Shown here: piece by piece, positions 1-12,800 of the stretch | Layout: each line of letters begins with the position of its first letter | How positions within the stretch are numbered: the first letter of the stretch is position 1 | Origin: Capitulum mitella | Lineage: Eukaryota > Arthropoda > Thecostraca > Pollicipedomorpha > Pollicipedidae | Assembly: GCA_030062745.1 (NCBI GenBank) | Contig: CP099840.1 | Location: 4,464,001-4,528,000, forward strand | DNA: 64,000 nt | Direction of reading: 5' to 3' | Program-made: the position numbers and the translations under genes | The notes under the pieces: generated by a model | The model's input: the letters and a program-made list of their open reading frames with translations, nothing else | Told to the model about the DNA's origin: nothing | Databases searched by the model: none

Positions 1-2341
1 CGTGGCGCCGCAGCACCGCTGGCTCCAGCTCAGCTGCCAAAGACGCTCGAACCCAGCCACGCGACCGGCCGCCGACCGGTCGGCCACACCAGGATGCCTC
101 CTCGGCCGGTCTGGTGAGAAGTTTCTCCCAAAATACCCGCTGATCAAGGCGCGCGGGTCCTCTGTTCACGAGACACTCCCGACTTAACTCAATGTGGAGT
201 CTGTTGCCAGCTGGCGGTTTTTGGAGGCGAGGGGGCAGGTGGGAAAGTGACAGCCGGGCTCAAGAACTTCCAAACCTGGCTCTCGCATCCCGTCAGCAGA
301 TACGCCCTCTGTGCGTCGGCAGACAGGCGTAACACAGACGTTTGAGCGGTTCCATCCATCCAGCGCGCAGCAGGTGCCTGGGAACGTTCCCGTCGATCCA
401 AGCGTGCTGATTTTTGGATTGCGTGGGTTCGACTGAACTAGGTTTAATCATAAAGATCGTTTGGCCATCATGCATGATTCAAGGTTATGGATAATCATCG
501 CCTTGCCAAGAAACGTTTGTTTTGGATGGCAGCTGTTTAAACTATGGATTCGGTATTCACGGCCTCTCTCGACAGCGACATGAGAATGAAATCACTGATG
601 TCCCAACACATTTCCTACGCAGAACAAACGTTCTCTGGTATGACAAGGGTGACGCAGCGGGCTCAGGTATTTGGTATTCGTAGGTGAAACCACCCTCGGA
701 ATTTTCCCCGCGACTAAAACACGTTAAAAATAATTGCAGTCCAATTAAATACGGTCTTTGTGGAACGTCTGCCTGACACTTGGGGCCGGGCTATTGCAAT
801 GACTGCCGTCTACAGGCGGTGAGACTGCACACGCCGGCAGTCGATTGAACTATCATTAATAATGCGTCTCACTAATTGGGAACACCCATACTACCGAACA
901 GCCGTTTCGAGTACTTTCGATTCCACACGCTGGTCGTTATTTTACGACTTTGAAACGCTGCTTTGAAATACCACAGGTAACGTCAAATGACGTTACTCTG
1001 GCGTTTTGACGTCTTCGTAACGCACCAGTACAGCCAATTAACGTATCGCGTACCCAGTTATGACTGGACTCATACTTTTCATGCAGTCCGAGGCTTCTGT
1101 CCTCGGGCCTGAACAAAATTCTTTTAGAGCAGACCAAACTTTATTTCAAACACCCGTAAGTAACAACATATAAAATTAAAGGCTTACAGCCACCATTGGT
1201 GAAACGTGATAATTCTGTCCGCCGTGACTAAGAGTTGTTTCTTAAACAAACCCTACAAATGAAAGCTCCCTTATCCTCATGGCATATCATGCTTCAGGCT
1301 GAATAAACAGCGATCTGCGTTGCTTTATCGCAAATCACTGACCTCCACGTGCATATTTAGCCGAACAACATATAATCCTGACCACAGTTTTAGAACTACG
1401 CGAACTATGCACAAGGAACATCTTTTGCAACGGCATTCGCGACTCTGGCTACAAAAATATCCAGATTTCTAGTCACTACGTTTTTGGCAGCATCGACCAA
1501 AATTCTTCACAGAGGGAGGCATAACAAACGCAAAACGGTTCAACTGCCCGCGGCATTTCCAGGTATTTCACGGATCCCGCATCAATGAGTACCAAGAAGG
1601 GATTCCAGGCCACTGGCTATATATCCATAGAAAGAGTACCGAAAACCACACACCGATTTACGTAGAAACAGCACGTCCGCTTTGGCAGAAGACACGCACG
1701 AATCAAGCAAAACCAACATGGCAAGTCCAGAGACGACACAGCAGCAGAAGAGGTCGCGGCCAATTTTGCCGCTCTGGCGTAGCATCTTGCGGCTCATCAC
1801 CACCATGCAGGATCCAGCGCACAAACCAACAGACCACACAGCGCCAAACAAGCATCACCAGTCTCCGACCGCGGGGCCTCCTCTAGCGTACAAAACAGCC
1901 GGCGCTCGCCGCAGGAGTCGTTTCGCCTCGGGGAAATATCAAACGCGAGTAAATGCTGCACACCCAGCGCGGCGCGGCGGCCCGGCGTACGGAAAACAGA
2001 CGTCCGCTCGGTCCAGCGCGCGCCGTCTTCCCCGGGGCTCCTCGCTCTCCGGAGACGCGGCCTCCAGCGGCGGACAGGCGACGGCGCCGCACACAGCGAC
2101 CCGTAGGACAAGGCAGGACGACGAGAAGACGGCGGCCGACGCCGACCGGTCGCGCCCCGAGGGCGACAGAGAAGCAGAGGCGGCGGCGCAGGCGGGGCGC
2201 GACGCCCGCCAGACCGGCGGACGGTCGGACGAGGGACCGTCCGGAGACGCCAGGCGGTCCGGACGGACCACAGAGAGTTCCGGGGAGGCGTTCGGCCTCC
2301 TACAGAGGCGGTGGGACGTGCCGGTGGGGACGTTGAGGCAG
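1..2341. other. Vps13 3' UTR plus intergenic sequence
   Basis: No coding exon could be supported here. From about 1860 to 2340 the sequence is very GC-rich and open on both strands, giving Arg/Pro/Ala-rich translations that look like composition effects. The part from 2341 down to about 1120 probably belongs to the Vps13 3' UTR; the rest shows nothing recognisable. Confidence 0.5.
1140..1145 (-). terminator. Possible Vps13 polyadenylation signal (AATAAA)
   Basis: A minus-strand AATAAA lies about 1.2 kb downstream of the Vps13 stop codon, which is a reasonable 3' UTR length. No other strong signal was seen closer to the stop on this strand. Only the hexamer supports it. Confidence 0.3.
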
Positions 2342-3869
2342 TTAGACGTTGTACTGCCGCATTGTCTCTGTTATCTTGTTCTGCATCCACTGCGGGGAAG
2401 AAAACGCGATGGAGAGTGATTCCACATTCAACAAAATAAAGTGCAGCCCGCCTACGAACATACCCTAAAGCACCTACAATCTCATGTCACGTCCATCCTT
2501 CTCCGAAATATTGTTCAGGTAGCCCTGCCTCATGCAGTAACTATCACGACGCCATTCTGCATTTACCAGTCACGAACTATCATGGCCTCACCACCAAATG
2601 CCCCACAGTTTGGCAGCGTCGCAGCGACCCCGGTCAACACGCTGGCCCCGCCCAGCACACCGTCCTGGTCCCAGCGGCGGGCCGGCCGGCCACTCACCTC
2701 CGCAGTGGTCCTGTTGGCCAGCGGCACGGTCCGACGGTTCTCCGCGCCGCCGAACAGGGAGAAGCCCTTCTTGGGCGCCGTCACCGGCAGCTCCAGACCC
2801 TTGTCCGTCAGCTTCGGCGGCCCCTTCAGCTCCTTCCACATGTAGGTCCACTCGACCTGGCAGTGGGCAAGGCGACCGTGCAAGAAGTCGCACGCATGGT
2901 CACATCGACAAAATGACCTCAACGAGCGCCAAAAACACCAGGAATCATCACAGATAACGCCGACTGCCAAAGACAGCCATACTCCTCCCCACAGTCCAAC
3001 AAACGCCATCACAACGAAACGGAATGCACGCCCTTTCACGGACAATACCCCAAGGGACGTGGTAACAGTAATATCGAACGGCAGGGGAGTTTTTCACTGT
3101 TCGGCCGTTCCGGCCACCTCCTCCCCGGCCGAGCCCAGGCAGCAGCGCCACTCTCGACACTCACCTGCCAGTTTCCGAAGATCTCGTTCCGGCTGAGCAT
3201 GAGCACCCTGAAGTCCGTGATGAGGAAGACACTCCGGCGGTCGGGCCTGCAGATGGCGTGTGCCACGTACGAGTCCGTGGAGGCGTACCGGCCCTTCTCC
3301 AGCTCCTGAACACGGTCACGGAAGTCGATACAGGGGCGAACAAAGCCCAACGGCGATGACAGCAATATACAAATGCCCTCACAAATAGACAAAAATCAGC
3401 GGCGATGACGGGATTTACGTCCAAAGCCTTGCGCGGTGACGTCTTGAACTACACTCCACAGATCTGCATCCTCGTCGCAGTGACGGTGTTCCGCACAGAC
3501 GAAAGTGGCATGAAAAGAGCACGCCGTCTGGAGGTCAGACATGACAACGTCTGGGCATGTGATCCGCACGGTGCAGCTCAGCCCGCACCGCCGTCTCTCA
3601 GCCTCTACACAGGCTCTCCCACACCGCACCATCCACCAATTTTCCGCAGGACTCCGTGCTGCCCCGCCTCCGCCTGCCCCCCTCCCCCCGCCCGCATCGG
3701 ACCCGCGAGAAGTCGGCCTGCTGCCACCCCGCGCCCCGCCCGGCCCACAGCACGCACCAGCAGCATCTTGGCGCCCTCGGCCTCGTGTCGCACGTACGGC
3801 CGGATGATCTTGTCCGACTGGAAGTGCCGGGCCGGGCGGAGTCGGGTCACCTCGTCCTGGTCCATCGTC
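2342..3869 (-). CDS. Vps13: Vps13 exons 40–43 of window: C-terminal PH-like domain and stop
   Basis: Exons: 3869–3758, 3305–3165, 2856–2698, 2389–2342. They encode [17 protein letters not shown], a short loop, [20 protein letters not shown] ending [35 protein letters not shown], and the terminal helix [15 protein letters not shown] with a TAA at 2344–2342. This is the PH-like module that closes VPS13A/C and targets mitochondria or other organelles in studied species. All four junctions are clean: gtgcgt, gtgagt and gtgagt donors, cag acceptors. Confidence 0.96.
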
Positions 3870-6800
3870 CTGTCGGCGGCGGCCACGCGGCGTCACCGGG
3901 CCACCAAATCAGGCCGGGGGGGGGGGGACACGACGCTGGAGAGTCCTGACGCGCCGGCCGGTGCGTGGAAAACGACCGACTACGTGAGTGGTCGTCTCAC
4001 GATGTCTTGTTTTTTTTGATCTGACATGACTGCAGCACGGATTGCAACGGGAAATTATTTAAAACTGTTGTATGAGGGGCCAACAGCGACAAGTTAATCT
4101 TCCGAGCACAACACGCATCTGTGCTAAAATCTGAGAGTTCAATGAGCTCAGTACAATCACTCTGAAAAAACCGTCACCAATTCGTGCATCACTTCTACGG
4201 ACACATCCAAACCTATCGCAGACACGCTGTGACGTTAACAGGAAAAGTCAAACCTCACCAGCTTATCCAAATATAAATAGCGTGCGCCTCCACCAGAAAT
4301 TCGTTCCCACATCTACTACTCACGACCACCCCATCCTCCGTACACCTTACTATACCGCAAACAAAACAAAACGAAGTGAAAATCCCATTTCTACCACCCC
4401 TCGCGTCATTCGTAACTACCCGTCAGCGTTTGAACAAGGGTTGGCACGAAGCCCATCTGCCCATCTGCAACACACCAACATTATTTTCCCAGAGTCAACC
4501 AGAGGAACAGGGACGGATTATCTTTTTCTACTCCACTGAACACCACAGCGATGACGACCCACCCCAAGTTGTCAAAACCGTACACCAGCACTTCGAAGGA
4601 CTGATACCCATGATACACCTCATGACGGGGATGGCGGGATTGGAAGGTGAGGATTCTTCTCTTGGAGCCCTTATGCGTAACAAACGGACACGCAGGCAGC
4701 GCACAACTGATGCTACATTAACCTGTTCAGCTTTTTTACGAACTTAAGATCCGTTTGCTTTCGCCAACTGAAAGAAGAACATAGCTCCAGACAAAATCAC
4801 GAATCGTTCACGATACCGAAACATCGAATTCATCGGTCCTGGAATCACGAGTTACACCCAGAGACAAAAACGCACTTCATATACAAGTCAGGCTTCCAGA
4901 AACAAAACCATTTTTAGAAACAACCACAAGTCACGAATGAATTCGCACCAACTTGGGGAATATGATAGCCAAACTGAATATTCCTCAACAGTATTTACTG
5001 AGCGCCAATGAAATTGCATACACTTCTATACATACAATGGACATCATACGCAAACATAGTTTCACAGAGAACAAAACGCCTGCTAGCCGAACAATCGCAC
5101 ACTCCTCACACCCTCACCGTTTTACGGCGTCGAAGGACCCGCTGGCGAAGTCGACCACACCGGAGGTGGGGCGGGTGAACAGGCCGACCATGCCCTTGCC
5201 CATGCCCTTGACGAAGCCGAGGGCGCCCTCCTGCTCGGCGCCCTCCAGCGGCTTCTTCACCACGCCGGTGACGCCGTCCACCACGCCCTAAGGCACAGCC
5301 GACCCCGGTCAGCGGACGCAGACTGTCCGGACACCGCACGCGTCACGTGGACGGTGAGCTTCTCGGCTGATGGGCATCAGGAAATGTCGCGCCACCACGG
5401 CGCCACGACGCAGCAAATATTAGAAGTCGTACCAACGTGCGCGTGAGCACCACGGTTCCAACACTGCTGTTGTACCCATACGAATGCTACGCATGACTCA
5501 ACCCATAATGTATACAAACCAATGATACACACAGCTAAATATAATTCGCGCACTGCAGACAACTCTGCCAATTGCAGACGGAACGGCGCCTGGCCGACGG
5601 GGCAGGTTCAGTCGACTCGGCGGCCGGGCCGGATCCGGCGGTCACGTGACAGACCGGCTGGCCGGAGAGCGGGCCGTCGGCGGCTCACCATGAGCAGGCC
5701 GCGGCCGCTCTGGGCGATGCCGGTGGTGAAGTCGGCCGGGCGCCGGTTCAGCGCCTCCCGCCGCCGCTGCTGGTACTCCTGGTCCAGAGTTAGCGCCGCG
5801 ATACCCTTACCTGCCGACCGACAGGGGGGTCAGCACGGGACGGAGACGGACGAGGGTGGGTCAGCACGGGACGGAGACGGACAGGGTGGGTCAGCCCGGG
5901 ACGGAGACGGACAGGGTGGGTCAGCTCGGGACGGAGACGGACAGGGTGGGTCAGCCCGGGACTGAGACGGACGGTGTCCGCACGGGACAGGAGCAGGCGG
6001 ACGGCAGGACGGTGCACGCAGCGGACGGATCAATAAAATGGACGACAAAAATGCGAGTCAGGCGTCGTGGCTACAATGCGGTCAACCACGCGGACGACAC
6101 GTTCTTCGACCATCGGAACACATGGGCGCCGTGGATCAGATTGACCATTTCGTCAGAAAGATCGACGACCTCCTCGTCAAAAGGAAACCGCAGCGCTCAG
6201 GTTCGGATGCCATGTCACCTCCTACTCCAGAAACCATCCCAACGACGTCGCCATCAACGGCTTCTTCTCTTCCTGTCGAGGGAAACGAAGGGTCCGAGTT
6301 GACAACAGGTACATCGGAACCCAGCCGCAGCGTCGGAGCGGACCAGCACGTACCGAGCGTGCCCGTGATGCGAGACACGGCGCCGGCCGTGCCGCCCACG
6401 GCGTGACTGAAGAGGCTGGTGACGCCCAGCGCCAGACCCTCGGCAAACTCGCCCGGACCCTGGATGGCGCCCTGCGGGTCCGAGCAGCTCAGTCAGCGGC
6501 CGCACAACGGATACAGGGATACGGTCACTCTCACAGCCAGGATACTGTGGATCCGGACGGCTCAGTCAACGGCGGTAGAGTGGATACAAGGATATGATGA
6601 CTCTCACAGCCAGGATACTGTGGATCCGGACAGCTCAGTCAACGGCGGTAGAGTGGATACAAGGATACAGTCAGATACGCCAGGCCCTTGGATGGCGCCC
6701 TGTGGACTCCAGCAGCCCAGTCCATGGAGACAGTGCAGATACAGGGATATAGTGAAGCTCGTCTAGACCCCGGGAAACACTACAGCTACGGATGGTAACA

Positions 6801-9800
6801 CAGATGGACTAACCACCACGGGTCAAACAAAAGGAACTGAGCTCGCTACCATTCTCTTGCCACCCGCGGCAACTCAGTTTTAAAATGCACTGGTTCTTGT
6901 ATTATCACTGCCACGCAAGGAAAGTAAACTTCACCTCTGTGCCTAATCCGTTTTGAAACATTCTTTATGAAGGCAACTAATTACTGGCTTTTGAGCGCGG
7001 AAGGCACCAAACATAAGGTCCCGAATGTCGTCATTCGAACCGAAATAACATTAGATTTAAATCACCCTTCCCAACACCCGTCCCACGGACCGGCCAACTC
7101 CCCACACACCGCGAAACAGGGCCCGGCCGCAGCGGGCGTCGGCCGGCGCTCCGCACCTGGACGGGCTCGTAGAAGAGGTCCGACACGCCGTCCGTCAGGC
7201 CGACCACCAGGCCGAACGGGTTGCCGATCACGTCCAGGCCCAGCACGAGCACGTACAGCTGCTTGATCGCCTGCCCCGTGTAGTGGGCCGTCACCTCCGA
7301 CGTCAGGTCCGACTGAGACAGGAACTGGTGGTCCCGCTGGAAGTAGGCCAGCCTGGCGGCGGCGGCGGCGGCCCGGGTCAGCACAGGGCAGCGCACGGCG
7401 GACACCAGATCATCAACGTCAGCTCGGCCCATCACGAGGCCATGGAGCGAAGCGATGTCCGCCAGATGCCATAACCAACCAACCAACATAAACAACCAAA
7501 AAAAAAAACATAAAGGTGGTTTTTTAGGAACAACTACGATGATTTTACGGTAAAGTCTGGCGTGTAAATTGAAATGACGGGACTGCAAGCGAAGCAAGAT
7601 CAAATGATGCACAACTGCTAAAGTCAATGGCGTCCCATGGGAGAGGATGATATTTACTATGATGTCAAAACTGAGATAAGACCTTCACGGCCCGTACACT
7701 AACTCCTTGACCACCCCGTCCCCAGAGCAGTTTGACCCACGTCTCCAGGACGACCGGCCTCGCACCTGAAGACGACGTCCTGGATCTCGGTAAGCGTGAC
7801 GCCGACGCTCTGCAGCAGCAGGTTGATGAAGCCGGACGTGATGGGCGGGCTGCCGGCCGAGCTCGAGCTGGCGCCGCCCGTCATCGAGAAGCTCACGTGG
7901 ATCTGGGGCGGGGGAGGGGGAGGGCCCGTCAGACGGGGAGCACGGCAGAGCCGGGCCCGCCGTGTGACGGAGGCCAGAAGCCAGGTCGCACGGAACAGCG
8001 CCAGCGCCATCGACACGTTCTCAGCCCACCGAAGCGTGCTCGCTGTTGGCGACCCACGGGCCGTAAATGTTGACACTTCGAGTTTACATTTACTATTGAA
8101 GTTTCCTTACTATTTACTATTTATTTGAGGTTTATTTATTGTTTTTTACGTGTTTCGAGTTTATTTACTATATGCTATTTATTTTAGGGCGAGTCTAGTT
8201 GTTTAAGGCTCTGAAAAATGCCAAGCAAAAACAATGGATACTTCCATTTTAATCTGCATTTGGGTGGCCCTTCCAAACAGGGTGCTCACGGAGACCACAG
8301 ATAGCATACTCTTTTCAGCAACATCAAGGATACAGTAAAGTACCAAACACAATGAAGTTTTAAACAAGTTCAAAGGACATGCATATGTAGACGCAAGATA
8401 ACAACTAAAGAAATCGGATTTTCCCAACTTCCTCATAATTCACAAATGCGACAATGAACGTCAAAAACGAGGAAGCTAAGACACAAACAGCCATCTCGCT
8501 CGTGGAAGCCCATGCGTACCTTGAGAGGCGAGAAGTGCAGGTGGTCGTAGAAGTTACGTTGCTCTTGCATGCTGCGAATGGCCACCTTCTGTTTGAGCTC
8601 CTCCCTCGCCACCTCGAGGTCATCCTCTACCAGCTCTTTCTGCGCCGACCAAATGTATCACGTCATGTCGATCAAACGATGAGCCATTGCTTTTTACCAC
8701 GTAAATGATTCGCGTATTCGGCAAGACACTGACTCTACGATAGCAAGGTCCTCTTCAAAAAAAGACATCAAAGCGTCAAAAATGCGACAAACAAAAGCGC
8801 CACCTTTAGTGACATATCACAAACGTCCAAGCTAATGCGAAACAAACCAATGCAACAATGAACAACAGTGCAGTACCATTCCATCAGAACAACCGCTACT
8901 GGTAAATCAGGATTAACGAACAACGTATTTAACTCCTTTACGTACATCATACGCTGAAATTCCACAACGCATCCCAACGCCCCACGATAACAGCCGTGTT
9001 CCAGTACGCTCCTTTTCGCAACATACCAGAAATGAAACTTCCCAGCCCCGTCATAGACGCCACAATCCGAATTTGCAGCATCTCGCTTCCCACTACGCAC
9101 CGCGCCGCCGCCGCTCACCGTGTCTCGGTTCAGCTTGTCCACGCTGAAGACCTCGACCAGGGCGCTGATGAAGCCCTGGTCCAGCTTGACGTGGAACTCC
9201 TGCACCAGCATCTTGAAGTACTTGAACTGCTTGATCATGGTGTGCTCGGCCAGTCGCTCCACCACCGAGGCCTCGACAAAGGGTTTCGGCACTGCGGCAC
9301 GCGCGGGACGTTCAGGTCACCAACACTGATCACGCCGGGCAAGGTATGATCGTCACCGGTCAAACTTAATCGCAGGTCACGTATTAATAGAATCGCATCT
9401 GGAAGGCAACAGGATTCAACAAGAGTCAAGATTTTCCATACCGGATAACTGCTATGAACCTGATGAAAAACGCCTGACAAACTCAGCTGTGTTCATAGAG
9501 AGATACAGATGTCAAACGATGTCTTATTAGTCGCCGACGGCTTCAAAAACAAATACACAATCACCCAACAAAACATCCTGCAACCATGCTTCGTAGTATT
9601 AACCCACAACTTTGCACTTTTTGGTTAAAAAAAAACCCTACGTCAGCTGTTCTCACATACTTTAACCTTGTGTCTTTTCTAACCGTGATTGCAACCGACA
9701 TTGCGCACAATTTTCGTCCAGCTACAGCTCAATGTCTGTCATTCGCAACGTCGTAAAAGGTCATCCACCGCGTGCTACACCACCACCACAACCGCCACCA

Positions 9801-12800
9801 TCACACGCCACCCACCGCTGTCGGCGGCGATGGACTTGGGCGGCGGCACCGGCGCCAGCACCACGGGGAACACCGAGTCGCGCAGCTGGTTGTCCAGCTG
9901 CAGCCGGTTCAGCTTGGCGTGCAGCTGGCGCTGGTGGGCCGAGGTGCGCAGCTGCAGCCAGAGGCCGCTCTGGAAGGTCCGTCGTAGGTAGCGCCGGTTC
10001 GGCTGCAGCAGCTGCATCGAGGAGAAGTCCGCCTGGCGGGCACGAGGGAGGGGCGGAGTCAGGGGCGGCGGAGCAGCCGCGGGAGGAAAGGCTGTACTGC
10101 GGGCCCGGACAGGGCCAGCACAGCACGGCGTGCTTTTCATTATCCGTTTCAGATTCACTCTGAAAGAGACTTTCATGGACGCTCGCATCGAACAGAAGAC
10201 ATCGTCAACACGTCGTACCAAAGTAGCAGGTTCGAAACGTGCTCTGGCGTGTAACAATGAACATGTATCCGTAACCTTCGCCATAAGCTCCAAAAAACGC
10301 CAATGCTTGTAAGCATCGCCAGACCCGACGCCTTCAATCAAATCCCAACAGACACCGTGGCCGGACCTCAAACACGCCGCTCACCTCCATCTTGTTCTCC
10401 AGCGTGACCACCGGGCTGGGGTTGGCGCCCACGTGCACCTGGTTGACGTACTGCTGGTGAGCACGCTCCAGGTCGGCGCACTGCAGGCTGGTCATGGCGC
10501 GGAACCGCTTGCCGTGCGCCTTCTGCGTCTCCCAGACCACCCCGGAGCTGCGGCGCCCAAGCGACAGGTGACCGTGGGCACAGCGCACCGCCGCCGGCCG
10601 GGGAGGACGGCGGACGAACGCAGAGCGACCGGGCCGATACCACAGGGAGTTAAACTGACGAGAGCTTACGGCCGAAGCAAGCACGCAGGCGTCTCCTGGG
10701 CTAGTTATGTCCCCCCCCCACACACACACACGCAATTCCTTTTAAAAGACAGCAGCCAAAAGGACACTAAAAGAAGCCTGAAACAGGCTGTTTCATGTTC
10801 TTTTACGCATCATAGCAGAACATTACAGACCGTCACAAGCTCCGGAGAGACGTCTCACAGAGGGTGGAAACAAGCCGACTTAAACTGGATTTATGCCAGC
10901 CAGAGGCTTTCATTAATTTAAGCCGGTTTTAACGGCCTGAAATTAATTAAAGCTGGCTTAAATTACCCATCAGAGGAACTACCCTTGGAAAATTTATGAC
11001 TAGCTATGTATTAGCTAATTAGCTGTTCACAACCCATGGAGAGTCCAGGGGAAGCAGTTATTTAGGCATAAAGCTATTTCAGTACGTATATTGACTTAAA
11101 AACACTACCTCCATGAACATCCATTTCTGGGATTTGCGTTCAAAGCCTTTTTACTGCGATGTGGTGGCAATGTGGCAGCAATGAAACCTAAATAAATATT
11201 CCACGCTCGCGACAAACAGCAGGAATCAGTTATCCGGTCTCTGACCTGAACTCGGCTTCATGGCATGTAGAACAGCCTGAAGCCAAAACTGCATGTTGTG
11301 CTCAGACAATTGACTGACGCCAGACGAGACACCAGACTTGACTCAAATCACAGACGCTTAAGAACAAGACGCTGTGCCTCCTGATTTGCTACTAACTAAC
11401 AAACAAACAAACATGTGATAGGTGGTGATAGGTGCAGCATTGATGGTTGGTTGGTTATTGGGGCTTAGGGGCGCACCGACTACAGGGTCATTCGGCGCCC
11501 AGGGGTGCAGCACTGAAGCACTCAGATAACCACTTAACTAGGCAGGTGGAAGGACTGGTGGGTAGGTATAGGTAGAAGCATGGTACTCTGGAATAGCTGC
11601 TACTCTACCACACTTGTCTTTTGGTTGTTTGGATGGAACTTTCATCACCTGGCCACATGAGCATTCTTGTTTTGGTCATTCCGCATTTGTTCTTTCCTTT
11701 CCTTGCAAGCATTCTGTTCTTTGTTCTTTTAACGCACGAGGTGAATGTCATTTCACAGTAATGGCATTTCTGTTCTATTCAAATTTCAAACGCTTTTGAT
11801 TTCCACCTACTCATAGGTACACTTTCCCAGCACTTAACAAGATCAGGAGTTTGATTAATGAACTCACTTACCTCCCACTAATAGAGTTGTACTCTGCAGT
11901 TGTACTCTGCATGCCCACATTCCTTTGTCTCAGCATCGCAACAAGAAGCCGTAAGTGGCCGAAATTAAATTGTGAAATTAAACTGTCTGATTTAAACCAC
12001 CAGGTGGCTTAGATTAATTCAGACCAGCTGGTTAAAACCATTGTTTAAACCGGTTTAAGCCAGACGCTGGTTAAAATCTGCCAACCGTGGTCTCAAATAA
12101 ACAAGGTTCTGGGATCGCCATGGAGTGTCAATGGCACACAAACTATGTCCTCATCGCCGATCCAGGCCAGGGACTGAGCTCACCTGGTGATGCCCATGTA
12201 CATGACGTCCGTTTGCGTGATGTTGTTGACGAGCGACAATCCAATGCCTTCGATTTCAACGGTGATCTCCTGGTCGACTCTCTCCAGTTCCACTGTCAGA
12301 GCGCACGCGGGAGTCAACGGAACCGCTGGGGGATGACGCCTCCCGATGCGACCAGACACACAGTGGCGGGGCAAGGACCCAGACAAACCTCTCCCCCTAA
12401 TGAAGTCAAACCCGAAGATGAAAACCCCAGGACGCCGCATAGGACGTACATGAACCCTTAAAAGACTGGTTCGCAAGACGTACTAAGTCTAAGCCGCAAG
12501 CCAAGAAGGCCTGAGGAGTTTGTTCCGACGTAACGTGCTCTGGGTACGGAAAACAGACAAAGGACGACAAAACTTCCACGAGCTCAATGAAATGCATGCG
12601 AGCCGAGCCACTCACGCCACTTATTTCTGGGACAGCCTAACCTCAACGGGAACTCACTCGTCGGCCGAAACGCATCATGTCAGCGCCAAGTGGCCTGACA
12701 TTGCGCACAATCATCTCTAATCACCACCAAATCTACTTTGGGATGGACGCACCTTCTCTATTCCCCAACCCATGTCAATCTCGTGATCATTACCACTCCG

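Noticed and set aside
1682-2419. Plus-strand open frame of 245 codons
   Set aside because: Its latter two thirds lie in a very GC-rich tract that is open in several frames on both strands; the peptide is Arg/Pro/Ser-rich with no domain, and it overlaps the last Vps13 exon in antisense.
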